From Rebecca billardiae RCC1528 (Eukaryota; Haptophyta), in NCBI GenBank assembly GCA_965240325.2, contig OZ251234.1:2046001-2110000 (forward strand): DNA of 64,000 nt, read 5' to 3'. This document shows, in pieces, positions 63,926 through 64,000 of this stretch. Under the pieces are notes generated by a model. It did not search any database and was not told the origin of the DNA. It saw only the letters and a list, made by a program, of their open reading frames with translations. The first letter of the stretch is position 1; each line of letters starts with the position of its first letter. The position numbers and the translations under genes were made by a program.

Positions 63926-64000
63926 CATGCAGGCCAGCATGAGCGGCGGGGTGGCATCAGAGCCGGCCCCGGCCCGCAAACGCAAACAGCCGGACGCCCC
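63926..64000 (+). mobile_element. second fragment of the OTU retroelement (runs off the window)
   Basis: The plus strand encodes MQASMSGGVASEPAPARKRK, matching the C-terminal part of the retroelement protein at about 56600-56680 (MQASMSGGVASVPAPARKRK) with one residue changed. It begins abruptly at the edge of motif 1 copy D, in the opposite orientation to the copy at 56.5 kb, and continues beyond the window. Confidence 0.85.

Overview
This window is nuclear DNA from a GC-rich unicellular eukaryote, most likely a flagellated alga with a complex (secondary) plastid such as a haptophyte. The reasons are: genes interrupted by short GC-rich spliceosomal introns with an unusual shared donor (GTGNGY); a centriolar gene (CEP76), which implies a flagellate; two plastid-type proteins (DUF1350 and DUF1995 families) that start with a signal peptide followed by a basic, Ala/Arg-rich transit-like stretch; and a signal-peptide-bearing ubiquitin-like protein of the kind expected in the plastid import (SELMA) machinery. 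The assignment to haptophytes is inference. There are no operons, and long (TA)n, (CA)n and (CT)n tracts are common.

Layout. 1-17 kb is a dense host gene block: NEPRO_N/Rmp1-like protein, glycosyltransferase-like protein, Msp1/ATAD1 AAA ATPase, Bud32 kinase, an unknown protein, a 2OG-Fe(II) oxygenase, a kelch protein, CEP76 (three exons), the tandem ubiquitin-like protein and an NSE2-type SP-RING protein. 17.3-23.9 kb is a 6.6 kb giant inverted repeat with mirrored 214-bp satellite arrays, best explained as a foldback-type transposon. 24-33.5 kb is a second gene block: cyclophilin, DUF1350 alpha/beta-hydrolase-like protein, a PH/GLTP lipid-transfer protein (four exons), DUF1995 protein and a MED4-like protein. 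34.4-45.4 kb is a repeat-rich region built around a young Ty1/copia retrotransposon (identical-length 693-bp LTRs, 5-bp TSD) and local duplications bounded by (TA)n tracts. 46.9-49.1 kb is a decayed non-LTR-type retroelement with a restriction-like endonuclease domain. 49.7-56 kb holds an alpha-carbonic anhydrase, a protein kinase with a frame break and a pentameric ligand-gated channel homologue. 56.5-59.4 kb is a second decayed retroelement with an OTU protease domain. 59.6-63.8 kb is a very long disordered protein with SUMO-interaction-like motifs. The window ends in another fragment of the OTU retroelement.

Functional themes. SUMO/ubiquitin biology appears several times (NSE2-like ligase, luminal ubiquitin-like protein, SIM-like motifs), but nothing shows that these genes act together. 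The strongest candidates for something undescribed are the luminal tandem ubiquitin-like protein, the 6.6 kb foldback element, the copia element with a textbook -1 slippery heptamer at its gag/pol overlap, two short dispersed motifs that recur near gene 5' ends, and the PH-membrane-GLTP architecture. All intron borders were placed by eye from frame, GT-AG and family homology.
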